From Prochlorococcus sp. scB243_498I20 (GTDB taxonomy: Bacteria > Cyanobacteriota > Cyanobacteriia > PCC-6307 > Cyanobiaceae), in the NCBI GenBank assembly GCA_000635015.1, contig JFMR01000049.1, positions 1 to 64,000 on the forward strand: DNA of 64,000 nucleotides, read 5' to 3'. Position 1 is the stretch's first letter, and every line of letters begins with the position of its first letter. A program made the translations under genes and the position numbers. The notes below the pieces were generated by a model. That model saw nothing but the letters and a program-made list of their open reading frames with translations, did no database searches and was not told where the DNA came from. Of the stretch, positions 22,715 through 30,054 are shown in pieces.

Positions 22715-22879
22715 ATGATTCAAAATTTAGAAATGACAGATCCTATTCTTTATTTATCTATGTTTTTGGGACTTGGAGGAGTTTATGTATTAATCTCTTC
22801 CTTCCATGATGATGACGATGGTGATGATGATGGAGAAAAATATATTTATGATCTCGATCTCGCTAATTTAGCAAGATAG
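22715..22879 (+). CDS. Membrane micro-protein with polyacidic loop, 54 aa
   Basis: MIQNLEMTDPILYLSMFLGL begins a single helix through GGVYVLISSF, followed by HDDDDGDDDGEKY, a run of acidic residues, and DLDLANLAR. MTDPIL at 22733 is an alternative start. The acidic cluster could bind divalent metal. Function unknown. Confidence 0.5.
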   Translation: MIQNLEMTDPILYLSMFLGLGGVYVLISSFHDDDDGDDDGEKYIYDLDLANLAR

Positions 22880-23125
22880 TTGATTTGTTTTTAAAATATT
22901 ACCTAGAAAAAGTTTTTTGCAAAAACAGAATACTGCTAAAAATATTTTTACAGGGGTAACTGAAATATCGTCTTTCTTTGCAAAATCTACTTTGCGATTA
23001 TATTTGTTTTTAAATTAAATTGTTGGTCCTCTATCCGTATATGTTTGTGCCTTAAACCGTACATTTCTATTAGTCGATTGAATAGCATGCCTAGTTAGAA
23101 CTTAGTGGTAATGGAGATAAATTAA
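22880..23125. other. Gap without a recognised feature
   Basis: 246 bases, no convincing frame, no clear hairpin. Confidence 0.4.
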
Positions 23126-23311
23126 ATGCCTTCAACACCAATAAAATCTTGTAATAAATATGTGTTGAGTTACAAAGATTCAACAAATAAGACACATGAA
23201 GTTGGCTTCTACGCGCGCGATGCATACGATTGCCTAATGCTTGCGAGAGAATTCAACACTTACGTACATGACAATCCAGGATCTGTAATCAGAATCCAAC
23301 AAAAATTTTGA
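23126..23311 (+). CDS. Hypothetical protein, 61 aa
   Basis: MPSTPIKSCNKYVLSYKDST ... GFYARDAYDCLMLAREFNTY. The pattern of a beta hairpin (KYVLSYKDSTNKTHEVGFYA) followed by an Ala/Leu helix looks like a small folded domain. It is followed after 11 bases by another small gene with a GAGGAAAT ribosome site. Family not recognised. Confidence 0.55.
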   Translation: MPSTPIKSCNKYVLSYKDSTNKTHEVGFYARDAYDCLMLAREFNTYVHDNPGSVIRIQQKF

Positions 23312-23322
23312 GGAAATTAATT

Positions 23323-23487
23323 ATGAATTTAAAAAGATCACCATTCGCAATTCAAGATAAAAATGCAAGAGATCTTGATAATGCAAAAGATTATCCAACA
23401 ATTGCAGATTTAATGATAGAACAGAAAGTTGGACAAGATAACGGAAATACAGTTCACCATCGTAGAGATTTAGATTCTTTCGGTTAG
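23323..23487 (+). CDS. Hypothetical protein, 54 aa
   Basis: MNLKRSPFAIQDKNARDLDN ... VHHRRDLDSFG. Strong ribosome site (TTTGAGGAAATTAATT) before ATG. Polar, no membrane helix. Likely co-transcribed with the 61-aa gene. Confidence 0.55.
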   Translation: MNLKRSPFAIQDKNARDLDNAKDYPTIADLMIEQKVGQDNGNTVHHRRDLDSFG

Positions 23488-23555
23488 TTTTCAAGAATGG
23501 CTATTTTCTAATTTTTAAAAATTAACAATTATGATTAACGCGATTTATGATTCAT

Positions 23556-23723
23556 TCATAAAATAATATTTTCTTCCTCAAGTTTTTTTTTAAGCTCTAT
23601 AGGCATATAAGCAATATCTTTTTTTATTGCATTAATTGCATCTATATACTTTTCAGGTTCAGCTAAAAGCATTTTTATTAAATTGTATTGATTCTCAATT
23701 TCTTCAGAAGAAAATTTTTCCAT
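23556..23723 (-). CDS. Small helical hypothetical protein, 55 aa
   Basis: MEKFSSEEIENQYNLIKMLL ... KKKLEEENIIL, all helical and acidic/basic. Preceded on the minus strand by the CTAAAATAAAAGGG motif. Convergent with the 54-aa gene. Function unknown. Confidence 0.5.
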   Translation of the reverse strand: MEKFSSEEIENQYNLIKMLLAEPEKYIDAINAIKKDIAYMPIELKKKLEEENIIL

Positions 23724-23737
23724 AAGAATAGGCCCTA

Positions 23738-23764
23738 CCCTTTTATTTTAGTTCAAAAGTCAAA
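23738..23764 (-). promoter_or_regulatory. TTTGAC/CTAAAATAAAAGGG motif (copy 5)
   Basis: Upstream of the 55-aa gene on the minus strand, 15 bases before its ATG. Shares TTGAC and CTAAAATA with the copies at 15631, 19443 and 21523. Confidence 0.35.
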
Positions 23765-23782
23765 TACTAAAAAAAATAATTG

Positions 23783-24094
23783 TTAGTTAGAGGCTGCTTC
23801 AATTTCTTTATGGACTGAAAGAAATTCTTTATCCGTTAGAACTGGCGTAACTTCAATTTCCACGCCAAAATTATCGACCCAGATACTACTCCATTTCCAA
23901 ATGTTCTGATGGTTTGAAGATTCAACTATTGCCCAACCATTAGCTCCCTCAGGATTTACTACTCGATTAAGAACTTTAAACCCCTCAAATTCATCACCTT
24001 CGCATCCTCCTTCGACAAAACCCGCGAAAGCCTCGGCCCCTTGCATATGGCTTTCTTGATCTGGAAATTGCCAATGTACGATGTAGGTTTGCAT
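23783..24094 (-). CDS. DUF3303-family protein, 103 aa
   Basis: MQTYIVHWQFPDQESHMQGA ... GANGWAIVESSNHQNIWKWS ... VEIEVTPVLTDKEF. The third DUF3303 paralogue in the window, closest in layout to 19473. Starts cleanly at ATG 24094. Unknown role. Confidence 0.7.
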   Translation of the reverse strand: MQTYIVHWQFPDQESHMQGAEAFAGFVEGGCEGDEFEGFKVLNRVVNPEGANGWAIVESSNHQNIWKWSSIWVDNFGVEIEVTPVLTDKEFLSVHKEIEAASN

Positions 24095-24214
24095 TAATAA
24101 AACTATTTTTTTAATTATTAATTATTAAATTTAAAAATTAAATAAAAAGTCTTTAAACACTAATTAAAAGGGCTTAAGCCTAAAAGGAAAAATAGCAAAA
24201 AAAAAGACTCTTAC

Positions 24215-24387
24215 GAGCCTAGGTGATGGGGACTCCTATAATGACAAATTAAACAGAAACAAACAACCCCATCAATAGGTAATTTTAAATACTTACAAAC
24301 ACCATATGTAGTGCTAAGATTTTAAAAAGGCCGGGTGATGGGGATTATCCCGCTTTTTGATTGGGGCGAAGCTAACGCCCTTTTTTT
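24215..24387 (+). ncRNA. Candidate small RNA ending at a terminator
   Basis: GGTGATGGGGA occurs at 24222-24232 and 24334-24344; CCCCATCA at 24267-24274 can pair with the first copy over 8 bases. A GC-richer hairpin (GGGA-TTA-TCCC, 24341-24351) and then a clear terminator (GGGCG-AAGCTAA-CGCCC plus T7, 24364-24387) follow. No plus-strand gene precedes within 700 bases, so the terminator probably ends a non-coding transcript, possibly a Yfr-type RNA. Its 5' end is a guess. Confidence 0.4.
24364..24387 (+). terminator. Intrinsic terminator directly before a start codon
   Basis: 5-bp GC stem, 7-base loop, seven T; the next base begins ATG 24388. Confidence 0.7.
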
Positions 24388-24636
24388 ATGGAAAAATTTA
24401 CTTTAATCAATAAAGCCAGATCGAGGATTAAAGTATTTGAACCTTTTGAAGATAGTTCTAAGAACTCTTCTATGATAAATGCAATTTTAATCTCTTATGG
24501 TTGCGTTTTTAAGCGATCAAGTAAGCCAGTTATGAAAGGCTCTAGGGTTGAATCTATCGAAGAAGCAAGAAAAGAATATAAAAAACTATTAGAGGAAGGG
24601 TGGGAAAAAACTTATAGATTCAATAGTTTTTTTTAA
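24388..24636 (+). CDS. DUF1651-like protein, 82 aa
   Basis: MEKFTLINKARSRIKVFEPF ... ESIEEARKEYKKLLEEGWEK. The terminal EEAR-x-x-x-x-x-L-x-x-GW helix is the DUF1651 hallmark. The ATG follows a terminator T-run with no ribosome site, so the start may lie further in or translation may be leaderless. Paralogous to 21627. Confidence 0.6.
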   Translation: MEKFTLINKARSRIKVFEPFEDSSKNSSMINAILISYGCVFKRSSKPVMKGSRVESIEEARKEYKKLLEEGWEKTYRFNSFF

Positions 24637-24721
24637 AAAAAATGGTGCATAGGTACTTTACCTAAAATTTGACATTATTAAAATTTAATTGCTAGATAAG
24701 CTTCAGAATGGAAGATTAAAC

Positions 24722-24889
24722 ATGAAAAATGACATTTATTCAAATATTAAAGATTCAGATGCTTTGGAAAGTTTTTTTGAATGTATAACTTCTTGTAGCA
24801 TCAATAGTGAGGGAGTAAATTGCACAACAGCATGTTATGTAAAACATTTAGAACCAAATAATATCGATTACCCTTTAAAATTTTCATAA
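24722..24889 (+). CDS. Small Cys-rich protein, 55 aa
   Basis: MKNDIYSNIKDSDALESFFE then CITSCSINSEGVNCTTACYVKHLE. Four cysteines in C-x3-C...C-x3-C spacing point to metal binding or two disulfides. ATG 24722 is preferred over one 33 bases upstream. No signal peptide. Family unknown. Confidence 0.55.
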   Translation: MKNDIYSNIKDSDALESFFECITSCSINSEGVNCTTACYVKHLEPNNIDYPLKFS

Positions 24890-24922
24890 ACAAAGATTAT
24901 TGATAATTGTTATACTTCGTTG

Positions 24923-25036
24923 ATGTTATTTCCACCTCCTCAAGTTATTTTTGGTCTATTGCTTTTATCTATAGCAGTAGTTCTCATCTGGGATATTAGA
25001 TACAATCCTTTTGGAGAAGACGAAGATGGAATTTAA
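24923..25036 (+). CDS. Single-span membrane micro-protein, 37 aa
   Basis: MLFPPPQVIFGLLLLSIAVV then LIWDIRYNPFGEDEDGI. One helix and an acidic tail. Looks like a small thylakoid or plasma-membrane subunit; identity unknown. Convergent with the 38-aa gene, 3 bases apart. Confidence 0.5.
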   Translation: MLFPPPQVIFGLLLLSIAVVLIWDIRYNPFGEDEDGI

Positions 25037-25039
25037 TCT

Positions 25040-25156
25040 TCAACTAGGAAGCTGATTTGTGGGTGGTGCGTGAAATTGCCGTTTCTTTCTTTTGAGTCTT
25101 TTGTATGCAACTAAAGAGCCTAATAGTAACAATGTAATAGCTATTGAGTTAATCAT
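25040..25156 (-). CDS. Small membrane protein, 38 aa
   Basis: MINSIAITLLLLGSLVAYKR then LKRKKRQFHAPPTNQLPS: one helix and a strongly basic tail. Confidence 0.45.
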   Translation of the reverse strand: MINSIAITLLLLGSLVAYKRLKRKKRQFHAPPTNQLPS

Positions 25157-25333
25157 TTCAAGTAGTTTTATATATATATAAACAAATATATTCTGAATAT
25201 CAATGACTAAATTTATTTTTTCAAAAGTGATTTATTATGGACTAATTTTTAGTATTTAGCTTTTTCATTAGGTGCCCAATACCGCCAAAAGAAAATGCTT
25301 ATCCGACCAAAAGTAATTGCTATGAAATAAGAA

Positions 25334-25438
25334 TCACTTTTTCTTATTTCTCATTTGATATTGCAGAACAGCTTTTAGATGTTGTACTTCTTTTTCTAAA
25401 GTTTCAATTCTTTTTTCTAGTTCTTCATTAGTTGCCAT
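25334..25438 (-). CDS. 34-aa coiled-coil micro-protein
   Basis: MATNEELEKRIETLEKEVQH then LKAVLQYQMRNKKK. Four near-perfect heptads (Leu/Ile at a and d). Likely a dimerising helix; unknown function. Confidence 0.5.
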   Translation of the reverse strand: MATNEELEKRIETLEKEVQHLKAVLQYQMRNKKK

Positions 25439-25582
25439 ATTTTTTAGAGATAAATCCTTGATATTTATACTATTAAAAAAGCGACTTATTACTCATGGTA
25501 AATGTTTAATAAGTAATAGAACCTATTGATGCACATAATCTCTCTAGATAAATTATGCAGAGTATAAATTTAGGGGGAATTT

Positions 25583-25726
25583 ATGAGTGGAGATTATGAG
25601 ACACTAGAAATCAATCAGCCTAAAATTACATATTTTCAGGAAAGATCCGAAAACAATACAGAATGGTTAGATGAATTAATCAACCAAATTGAAAATATGA
25701 AAAACAATATATCCAAATCTGCTTAA
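25583..25726 (+). CDS. Hypothetical protein, 47 aa
   Basis: Ribosome site GGGGGAA precedes ATG 25583. MSGDYETLEINQPKITYFQE ... ENMKNNISKSA. Soluble and polar. Its stop overlaps the start of the next gene (TAATG), the first of a chain of three overlapping micro-genes. Confidence 0.55.
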   Translation: MSGDYETLEINQPKITYFQERSENNTEWLDELINQIENMKNNISKSA

Positions 25727-25842
25727 TGACAGAAAAAGAGTTGAAGGAATTAGAGAAATTTGTAAAGGAAAATGGATACAATGACGAGCTAAAAGATATA
25801 TATTTAAGGGAAGTTATTGACAGAAATAAAGAATACGAATGA
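25726..25842 (+). CDS. Hypothetical protein, 38 aa
   Basis: MTEKELKELEKFVKENGYND then ELKDIYLREVIDRNKEYE. Charged, helical. Overlaps the genes on both sides by 1 and 4 bases, so translation is probably coupled. Confidence 0.5.
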   Translation: MTEKELKELEKFVKENGYNDELKDIYLREVIDRNKEYE

Positions 25843-26069
25843 GATCAAATTTTCGACCAAATATTAGATTAGCTACAAACATTCTTCTACTTATTGGTAC
25901 TTTTGCTATTGCTCTAAAGATTGCTCCAATAGCAGCGGTATATCAGGAAAAAAATTTATGTATTAAATATTTGAAACATCAAATAGATCGAGACAAACTT
26001 ATCAAAAGACTAAAAATAGTTAAACAAGCAAATCCATCTAGTATTTGTGACTCTATCCTCAAAAGTTAA
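25839..26069 (+). CDS. Small membrane protein, 76 aa
   Basis: MRSNFRPNIRLATNILLLIG... one N-terminal hydrophobic helix (ILLLIGTFAIALKIAPIAAV), then a soluble region with two Cys (CIKYLKHQ, SSICDSI). The signal-like helix and Cys pair suggest a periplasmic or lumenal domain. Begins by ATGA overlap with the 38-aa gene and ends 2 bases before the MauE-like gene. Confidence 0.55.
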   Translation: MRSNFRPNIRLATNILLLIGTFAIALKIAPIAAVYQEKNLCIKYLKHQIDRDKLIKRLKIVKQANPSSICDSILKS

Positions 26070-26071
26070 AA

Positions 26072-26524
26072 ATGAAGATTAAGTCATTTACCCCCTTAAT
26101 TGCAGTCTTTGGTACTTCATTTCTGATAACCATTTCATTGCTTAAAAGTTTCCAAATTTTTATGGGCATATCAATTTGTCTTTTAGCGATGCTCAAGCTT
26201 ATGGATATTGAAGCTTTTGGAAAAAGTTATAAGAAATATGATTTAATATCTTCTAAATTTAATGGTTGGATATATATTTATCCTTTTTGCGAATTATTAA
26301 TTGGAATAAGTTTTCTTAAATCTTCTCCTCCCTCTTTAATTATTTTTATTGCCCTAATTTTAGGTATTTCTGGAATGATTTCTGTATTTAAGGCTGTTTA
26401 TTTGGATAAATTAAAATTAAATTGTGCATGTATTGGTGGTTATGCAAAAACTCCTTTGGGAATTATTAGTTTTATCGAAAATCTTTTAATGGCAATTATG
26501 AGTGTCTTAATTTTAATTAAATAG
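26072..26524 (+). CDS. MauE/DoxX-like four-helix membrane protein
   Basis: 150 residues with four hydrophobic helices and a conserved-looking CACIGG motif in the last loop. MauE-type proteins help disulfide handling in the periplasm, and this motif with a Cys pair suits that. Followed by a DUF411 metal-binding protein, a DUF3721 protein and a PepSY-like protein, a set met in heavy-metal (copper) handling. Assigned from topology and context. Confidence 0.55.
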   Translation: MKIKSFTPLIAVFGTSFLITISLLKSFQIFMGISICLLAMLKLMDIEAFGKSYKKYDLISSKFNGWIYIYPFCELLIGISFLKSSPPSLIIFIALILGISGMISVFKAVYLDKLKLNCACIGGYAKTPLGIISFIENLLMAIMSVLILIK

Positions 26525-26586
26525 CGTTTTAATAAATTTTCATTTATGGTTAATTTAAATATTAAAATTTAATCGTCGTAATTAGT

Positions 26587-27105
26587 ATGGCATTTAATAA
26601 AATACTTATGAAAAGAGGATTTTTAAATTATCTAATCTTTTCTGGAATTCTTTTTACAAATATAATTAATCCAAATAGGAGTATTGCTTTAACTCAAGAA
26701 AATATAGATTTCCCAAAAGTTATTTCTTACAGATCATCATCATGTAGTTGTTGCAAAAAATGGATAAATCATTTACGAGATAATAGATTAGAAGTTGTTG
26801 ATAATATAGTTGAGGATGTTTCAGTAATTAAAAACCAATATCAAATTCCCAATAACCTGAGATCATGTCACTCTGCTCAAATAGCTAACTATACGATTGA
26901 AGGTCATATCCCGATTGAATCAATCAACAAACTTTTTAGAGAAAAACCAAATATCAATGGGATAGCAGTTCCTGGCATGCCACTTGGCTCTCCAGGGATG
27001 GAAATGCATTCTCACGACTCGCACTCTCATGATTATGAGAACTACAAAGTAGTTTCATTTAATAAAACTGGCAAAACAAAAATATTTGATAAAATCTCTC
27101 CTTAA
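26587..27105 (+). CDS. DUF411 metal-binding protein with signal peptide
   Basis: 172 residues; MKRGFLNYLIF at codon 8 is an alternative start and gives a better signal peptide (cleavage near SIA-LT). The motif SYRSSSCSCCKKWINHL (Cys-x-Cys-Cys), then RSCHSAQIANYTIEGHIP and GIAVPGMPLGSPGME, define DUF411, a periplasmic copper-responsive family. The His/Met tail HSHDSHSHDY would bind metal. Probably exported to the periplasm. Confidence 0.85.
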   Translation: MAFNKILMKRGFLNYLIFSGILFTNIINPNRSIALTQENIDFPKVISYRSSSCSCCKKWINHLRDNRLEVVDNIVEDVSVIKNQYQIPNNLRSCHSAQIANYTIEGHIPIESINKLFREKPNINGIAVPGMPLGSPGMEMHSHDSHSHDYENYKVVSFNKTGKTKIFDKISP

Positions 27106-27126
27106 TACAAATACTTATTTGAAAAA

Positions 27127-27348
27127 ATGCATATTTTTCTTAGAAATTTTAAATTTTTAATTTTTTTATTTTTCTTATCTCTAAATTTCAATAGTTATTC
27201 GCATGCACATATGAGGGGTACATTTCTTTCTGAAGAGGAAGCCGAAAATAGATCTTTAGAACTTGGTTGCGAAGGAATACATAAAAATCAAGATAAATGG
27301 ATGCCATGCAAAAACGAAAAAGAATTACATATCTTTTTAAGAAAATAA
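27127..27348 (+). CDS. DUF3721 protein with signal peptide, 73 aa
   Basis: Residues 1-27 form a signal peptide (FLRNFKFLIFLFFLSLNFNS). The mature part has HMRGTFLSEEEAENRSLELG, then GIHKNQDKWMPCKNEKELH: the R-G-T-F, L-G-C-E-G and W-M-P-C elements of DUF3721. Two Cys remain. Gene ends on the A that starts the next ATG region; co-transcribed with DUF411. Confidence 0.8.
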   Translation: MHIFLRNFKFLIFLFFLSLNFNSYSHAHMRGTFLSEEEAENRSLELGCEGIHKNQDKWMPCKNEKELHIFLRK

Positions 27349-27609
27349 ATGGAAAAATTAAAAACAAATCAAAGAAAAATTCACAGAAAAATAACCGCAA
27401 TTGCAGCAATCCCCTTACTAATTACTATTGTATCTGGGACTATTTATAGTATTCTTCAACCATTAGGAGTAGATGCTTTTTGGTTAATAAAATGGCATAC
27501 GGGTAATTTTAGCATTATTAATTTGCAACCTTTTTACTCGATATTTCTTGGTATAGCTTCAATAATCTCAATAATATCTGGCGTTAAACTTTTACAAAAA
27601 AAATCTTAG
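27349..27609 (+). CDS. PepSY-associated small membrane protein, 86 aa
   Basis: Directly follows the DUF3721 stop. RKIHRKITAIAAIPLLITIV and KWHTGNFSIINLQPFYSIFL match the start of PepSY-type membrane proteins (H in RKIHR, W-x-HTG). Two to three helices. May move electrons or haem in the membrane; role inferred. Last gene of the metal-handling cluster. Confidence 0.6.
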   Translation: MEKLKTNQRKIHRKITAIAAIPLLITIVSGTIYSILQPLGVDAFWLIKWHTGNFSIINLQPFYSIFLGIASIISIISGVKLLQKKS

Positions 27610-27637
27610 ATATATTCTAAGCCAAGCCAAAATCTAA

Positions 27638-27835
27638 CTAATTAATACTATTTGCGCCTCCACTTACTAAGAAAATTATCGCTCCTAGTGCCATTGTTGC
27701 TACACCCATGTAAGGGTATTTCTTAATTCTTGATTTAGTAATTGGAAGCCATGAAAAGTATCTATCAGATTTATTTAATTCATTTTTTTTTCTAGGTGGC
27801 AATCCTAATTCTTCTCTTCTTTTAGCTTCGCCCAT
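27638..27835 (-). CDS. DUF2839-family membrane protein, 65 aa
   Basis: MGEAKRREELGLPPRKKNEL is the DUF2839 N-terminal signature of cyanobacteria. One C-terminal membrane helix (VATMALGAIIFLVSGGA). A second member is at 30055. Unknown role. Confidence 0.75.
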   Translation of the reverse strand: MGEAKRREELGLPPRKKNELNKSDRYFSWLPITKSRIKKYPYMGVATMALGAIIFLVSGGANSIN

Positions 27836-27941
27836 AATCTTAAATTAGTTAATGTATCAATATTAAAAATTATGTTCTATACCTGCGAGTTAACTTTATT
27901 AAACACAGAGGTCCTTTATAAATAAACAAATTATTTAAAAT

Positions 27942-28061
27942 TTATTTAGCCTTCTTTAAATATAGATTCTTTGTATTGGCCTGATCTGATGTAAATAACA
28001 AAATCAAGATAGTTCCAACTAGAAATGAAAAAATCATTGTCAAACCAACAACTTCAACCAT
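27942..28061 (-). CDS. Single-span membrane micro-protein, 39 aa
   Basis: MVEVVGLTMIFSFLVGTILI then LLFTSDQANTKNLYLKKAK. One long helix and a basic C-terminus; size and topology like small photosystem II subunits. Identity unknown. Confidence 0.5.
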   Translation of the reverse strand: MVEVVGLTMIFSFLVGTILILLFTSDQANTKNLYLKKAK

Positions 28062-28243
28062 TTCACTAGGCAGATAATTTAGAAACATTAATGGATAGAT
28101 CTCTTATCTTAAACTTAGCAATTGTATTTTTTATGTAAAGTAAGTATTCCTCCTTAAATTTCGAAAAGAACTTTCTGAGACTTTTTAATCTTAAATTATT
28201 TTTATTTGCGGGATAAATTTAGTTCTAGTCGATCACAACTTTC

Positions 28244-28534
28244 TTACTTAGCTATTCCTATTTTCTTAAGCAATTTTAGGTAAGGCAAGGCCCAATTACC
28301 AAAGGTAAAAGAAATTGTCGTATTTTTTGTAGTTGGTAATAATGTTTTAGAACGTGTAGAGGCTAATTTAGAAAATATCTTAATAGTCTCTGCTTCTATA
28401 TTATCCATATACAATTTTTTTTGAACACCTCGATCTTTCTTTTGGGGCAAATAATTTTCTATAAACCATAAAACTTGATCTAAATTTGATTTATTGGGTG
28501 AGGTTTTAATTTGTTTATTTTTCTCTTTAAACAT
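28244..28534 (-). CDS. Hypothetical protein, 96 aa
   Basis: MFKEKNKQIKTSPNKSNLDQ ... WALPYLKLLKKIGIAK. Basic and soluble. Ends in an amphipathic helix. No family recognised, no operon partner. Confidence 0.5.
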   Translation of the reverse strand: MFKEKNKQIKTSPNKSNLDQVLWFIENYLPQKKDRGVQKKLYMDNIEAETIKIFSKLASTRSKTLLPTTKNTTISFTFGNWALPYLKLLKKIGIAK

Positions 28535-28677
28535 ATTTTTTTACTTCTTAATTACTGAATTAAATTTGCCATTTATATAATTTAAATCAATAGTAAAAGC
28601 ATCAAAATTATGTTGTTTTTAATAATCGATAATCGAAAAAATAAATTAATAATTACTTTGTTTTATAAAAATAAAAA

Positions 28678-28702
28678 AAGAGAGGGCTAAAACCCCCTCT
28701 TA
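28678..28702 (-). terminator. Terminator downstream of the 56-aa gene
   Basis: AGAGGG-CTAAAAC-CCCTCT-like stem with poly-A on the left of the plus strand, i.e. a T-run after the stem on the minus strand. Confidence 0.6.
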
Positions 28703-28725
28703 ATTGATCAGTTTCAAAAAAGAAT

Positions 28726-28896
28726 TTAATTTTTTGAGTCTTTCAATTTCATTTCTTTTTGTGTTTTTCTGATTCTTTCTTCAAAGACGGATCTTCTGTA
28801 TGGAGTAACTTCTCCACTTTTAGTAGCCAAAAGTTGGGCTTCGTATAGCCTATTGGCTCTTTTGATTTTTTCTCTTATTTGTAAGAGGTTATTCAT
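28726..28896 (-). CDS. Small basic helical protein, 56 aa
   Basis: MNNLLQIREKIKRANRLYEA ... RRSVFEERIRKTQKEMKLKD. Helical, basic. Followed by a terminator, so a monocistronic unit. Unknown. Confidence 0.5.
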   Translation of the reverse strand: MNNLLQIREKIKRANRLYEAQLLATKSGEVTPYRRSVFEERIRKTQKEMKLKDSKN

Positions 28897-29085
28897 GGTC
28901 TTTTGCAGTTAATGAGAATCCCGTTCCCTACTCCCATTTCATGCGTCCAGAGATATAAACTTGGATGAACGTTAGTGAACGATAACATCTCTAAAAAAAT
29001 TCCGCGAGAGTAATTTTTACTAAATTTTTCTCAAAACAATAAATATTGAGTAGATAGTATAAATAAGGTTTTAATATTTCCTAAA

Positions 29086-29373
29086 TTAGGATAAGAAAAT
29101 TGTTTGTGACCCATCATTATTATCTTGAATCACTATTTTTTTATTTGGGAAAATATCTGATAATATTCTTTTCAAATTTGAATTATCTGAAGGAATTATA
29201 TTACTCGTATTTTTTGAATTAATTTTCCAATTTTCATCTACAAATAGCTCTTTATCATTATCTTTATCATTATCTTTTTCATTCTCCAGTGATGTCTTAT
29301 TTAGAATCTTAAGTAACAGTTCTGAATCATAATCCTTAAATTCTTCAGGGCCCTCTTTTAAATTTTTAATCAT
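29086..29373 (-). CDS. Hypothetical acidic protein with DND repeats, 95 aa
   Basis: MIKNLKEGPEEFKDYDSELL ... the stretch EKDNDKDNDKELFVDE contains a short tandem repeat, coded by a repeated TTTATCATTATC pattern on the plus strand. C-terminal IQDNNDGSQTIFL looks like a beta hairpin. Repeat slippage could vary the length between strains. Confidence 0.5.
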   Translation of the reverse strand: MIKNLKEGPEEFKDYDSELLLKILNKTSLENEKDNDKDNDKELFVDENWKINSKNTSNIIPSDNSNLKRILSDIFPNKKIVIQDNNDGSQTIFLS

Positions 29374-29598
29374 TATTTAGAAATCTAATGTTTCTAAATC
29401 TTGCATAAGAAATTTGAAGAATACAAGGTATTAATTACCTAAAAATTTCTCTTAGGATAAAAAATTCGGATGAAATTAAAATAATTTTCTTTAGAAAATT
29501 TAATTCCAAAATAGCTAAAGAATGATATTTAAAAAGATTAATTAATCATTTACACCATTTATTTACTTGTTAGGTTGCAATAAAGGGATTCAGAAAAG
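29374..29598. other. Gap without a recognised feature
   Basis: 225 AT-rich bases; likely promoters for the flanking divergent genes. Confidence 0.35.
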
Positions 29599-29730
29599 AT
29601 GTCAAGAGTAATTAACAAAAAAATTAGACTTTTAAGATGGTTAAACTCAGGCATGATACTACCATTTATCATTATGGCTGCATCCTCATCAATCATTCTT
29701 TATGGTGTTTTATTTATCCTTATAAAATAG
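29599..29730 (+). CDS. Single-span membrane micro-protein, 43 aa
   Basis: MSRVINKKIRLLRWLNSGMI then a helix LPFIIMAASSSIILYGVLFI. Basic N-terminus in, helix across. Convergent with the 44-aa gene. Confidence 0.5.
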   Translation: MSRVINKKIRLLRWLNSGMILPFIIMAASSSIILYGVLFILIK

Positions 29731-29739
29731 TTTTTAAAT

Positions 29740-29874
29740 TTAAGCAGCTAAGTTTTCCTCAGATTTAGACATAATTATTGCAGCTTTTTTTAATAAACTA
29801 ACTACTTCTTTTCTTCCAACTGCATTATCCGCTTGATGAATTATTTCATCATATTTTTTATTTATTTTTTTCAT
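29740..29874 (-). CDS. Small helical protein, 44 aa
   Basis: MKKINKKYDEIIHQADNAVG then RKEVVSLLKKAAIIMSKSEE. Soluble helical hairpin. Unknown. Confidence 0.5.
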   Translation of the reverse strand: MKKINKKYDEIIHQADNAVGRKEVVSLLKKAAIIMSKSEENLAA

Positions 29875-30054
29875 AAATAGTTTTAATTTAATCTAAAATT
29901 ACAACACCATATGATGGTGTCAATCGTAAATAATTCTCATATATTATTTCTTTGATTATTTTTTCACAATAAAAATTAATCATTTATTATCCTTCAAGTT
30001 TTTTTGTTGATGATGCCAAAAAATCATAAATATCAAAATTAATTATCCTTTGAA
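29875..30054. other. Gap with a small hairpin
   Basis: ACACCAT-ATG-ATGGTGT at 29909-29925 forms a 7-bp hairpin. No gene. Confidence 0.4.

Noticed and set aside
27188..27409. Minus-strand frame opposite DUF3721 and the PepSY-like gene
   Set aside because: Antisense of two well-supported genes; Phe/Leu/Tyr-rich shadow.
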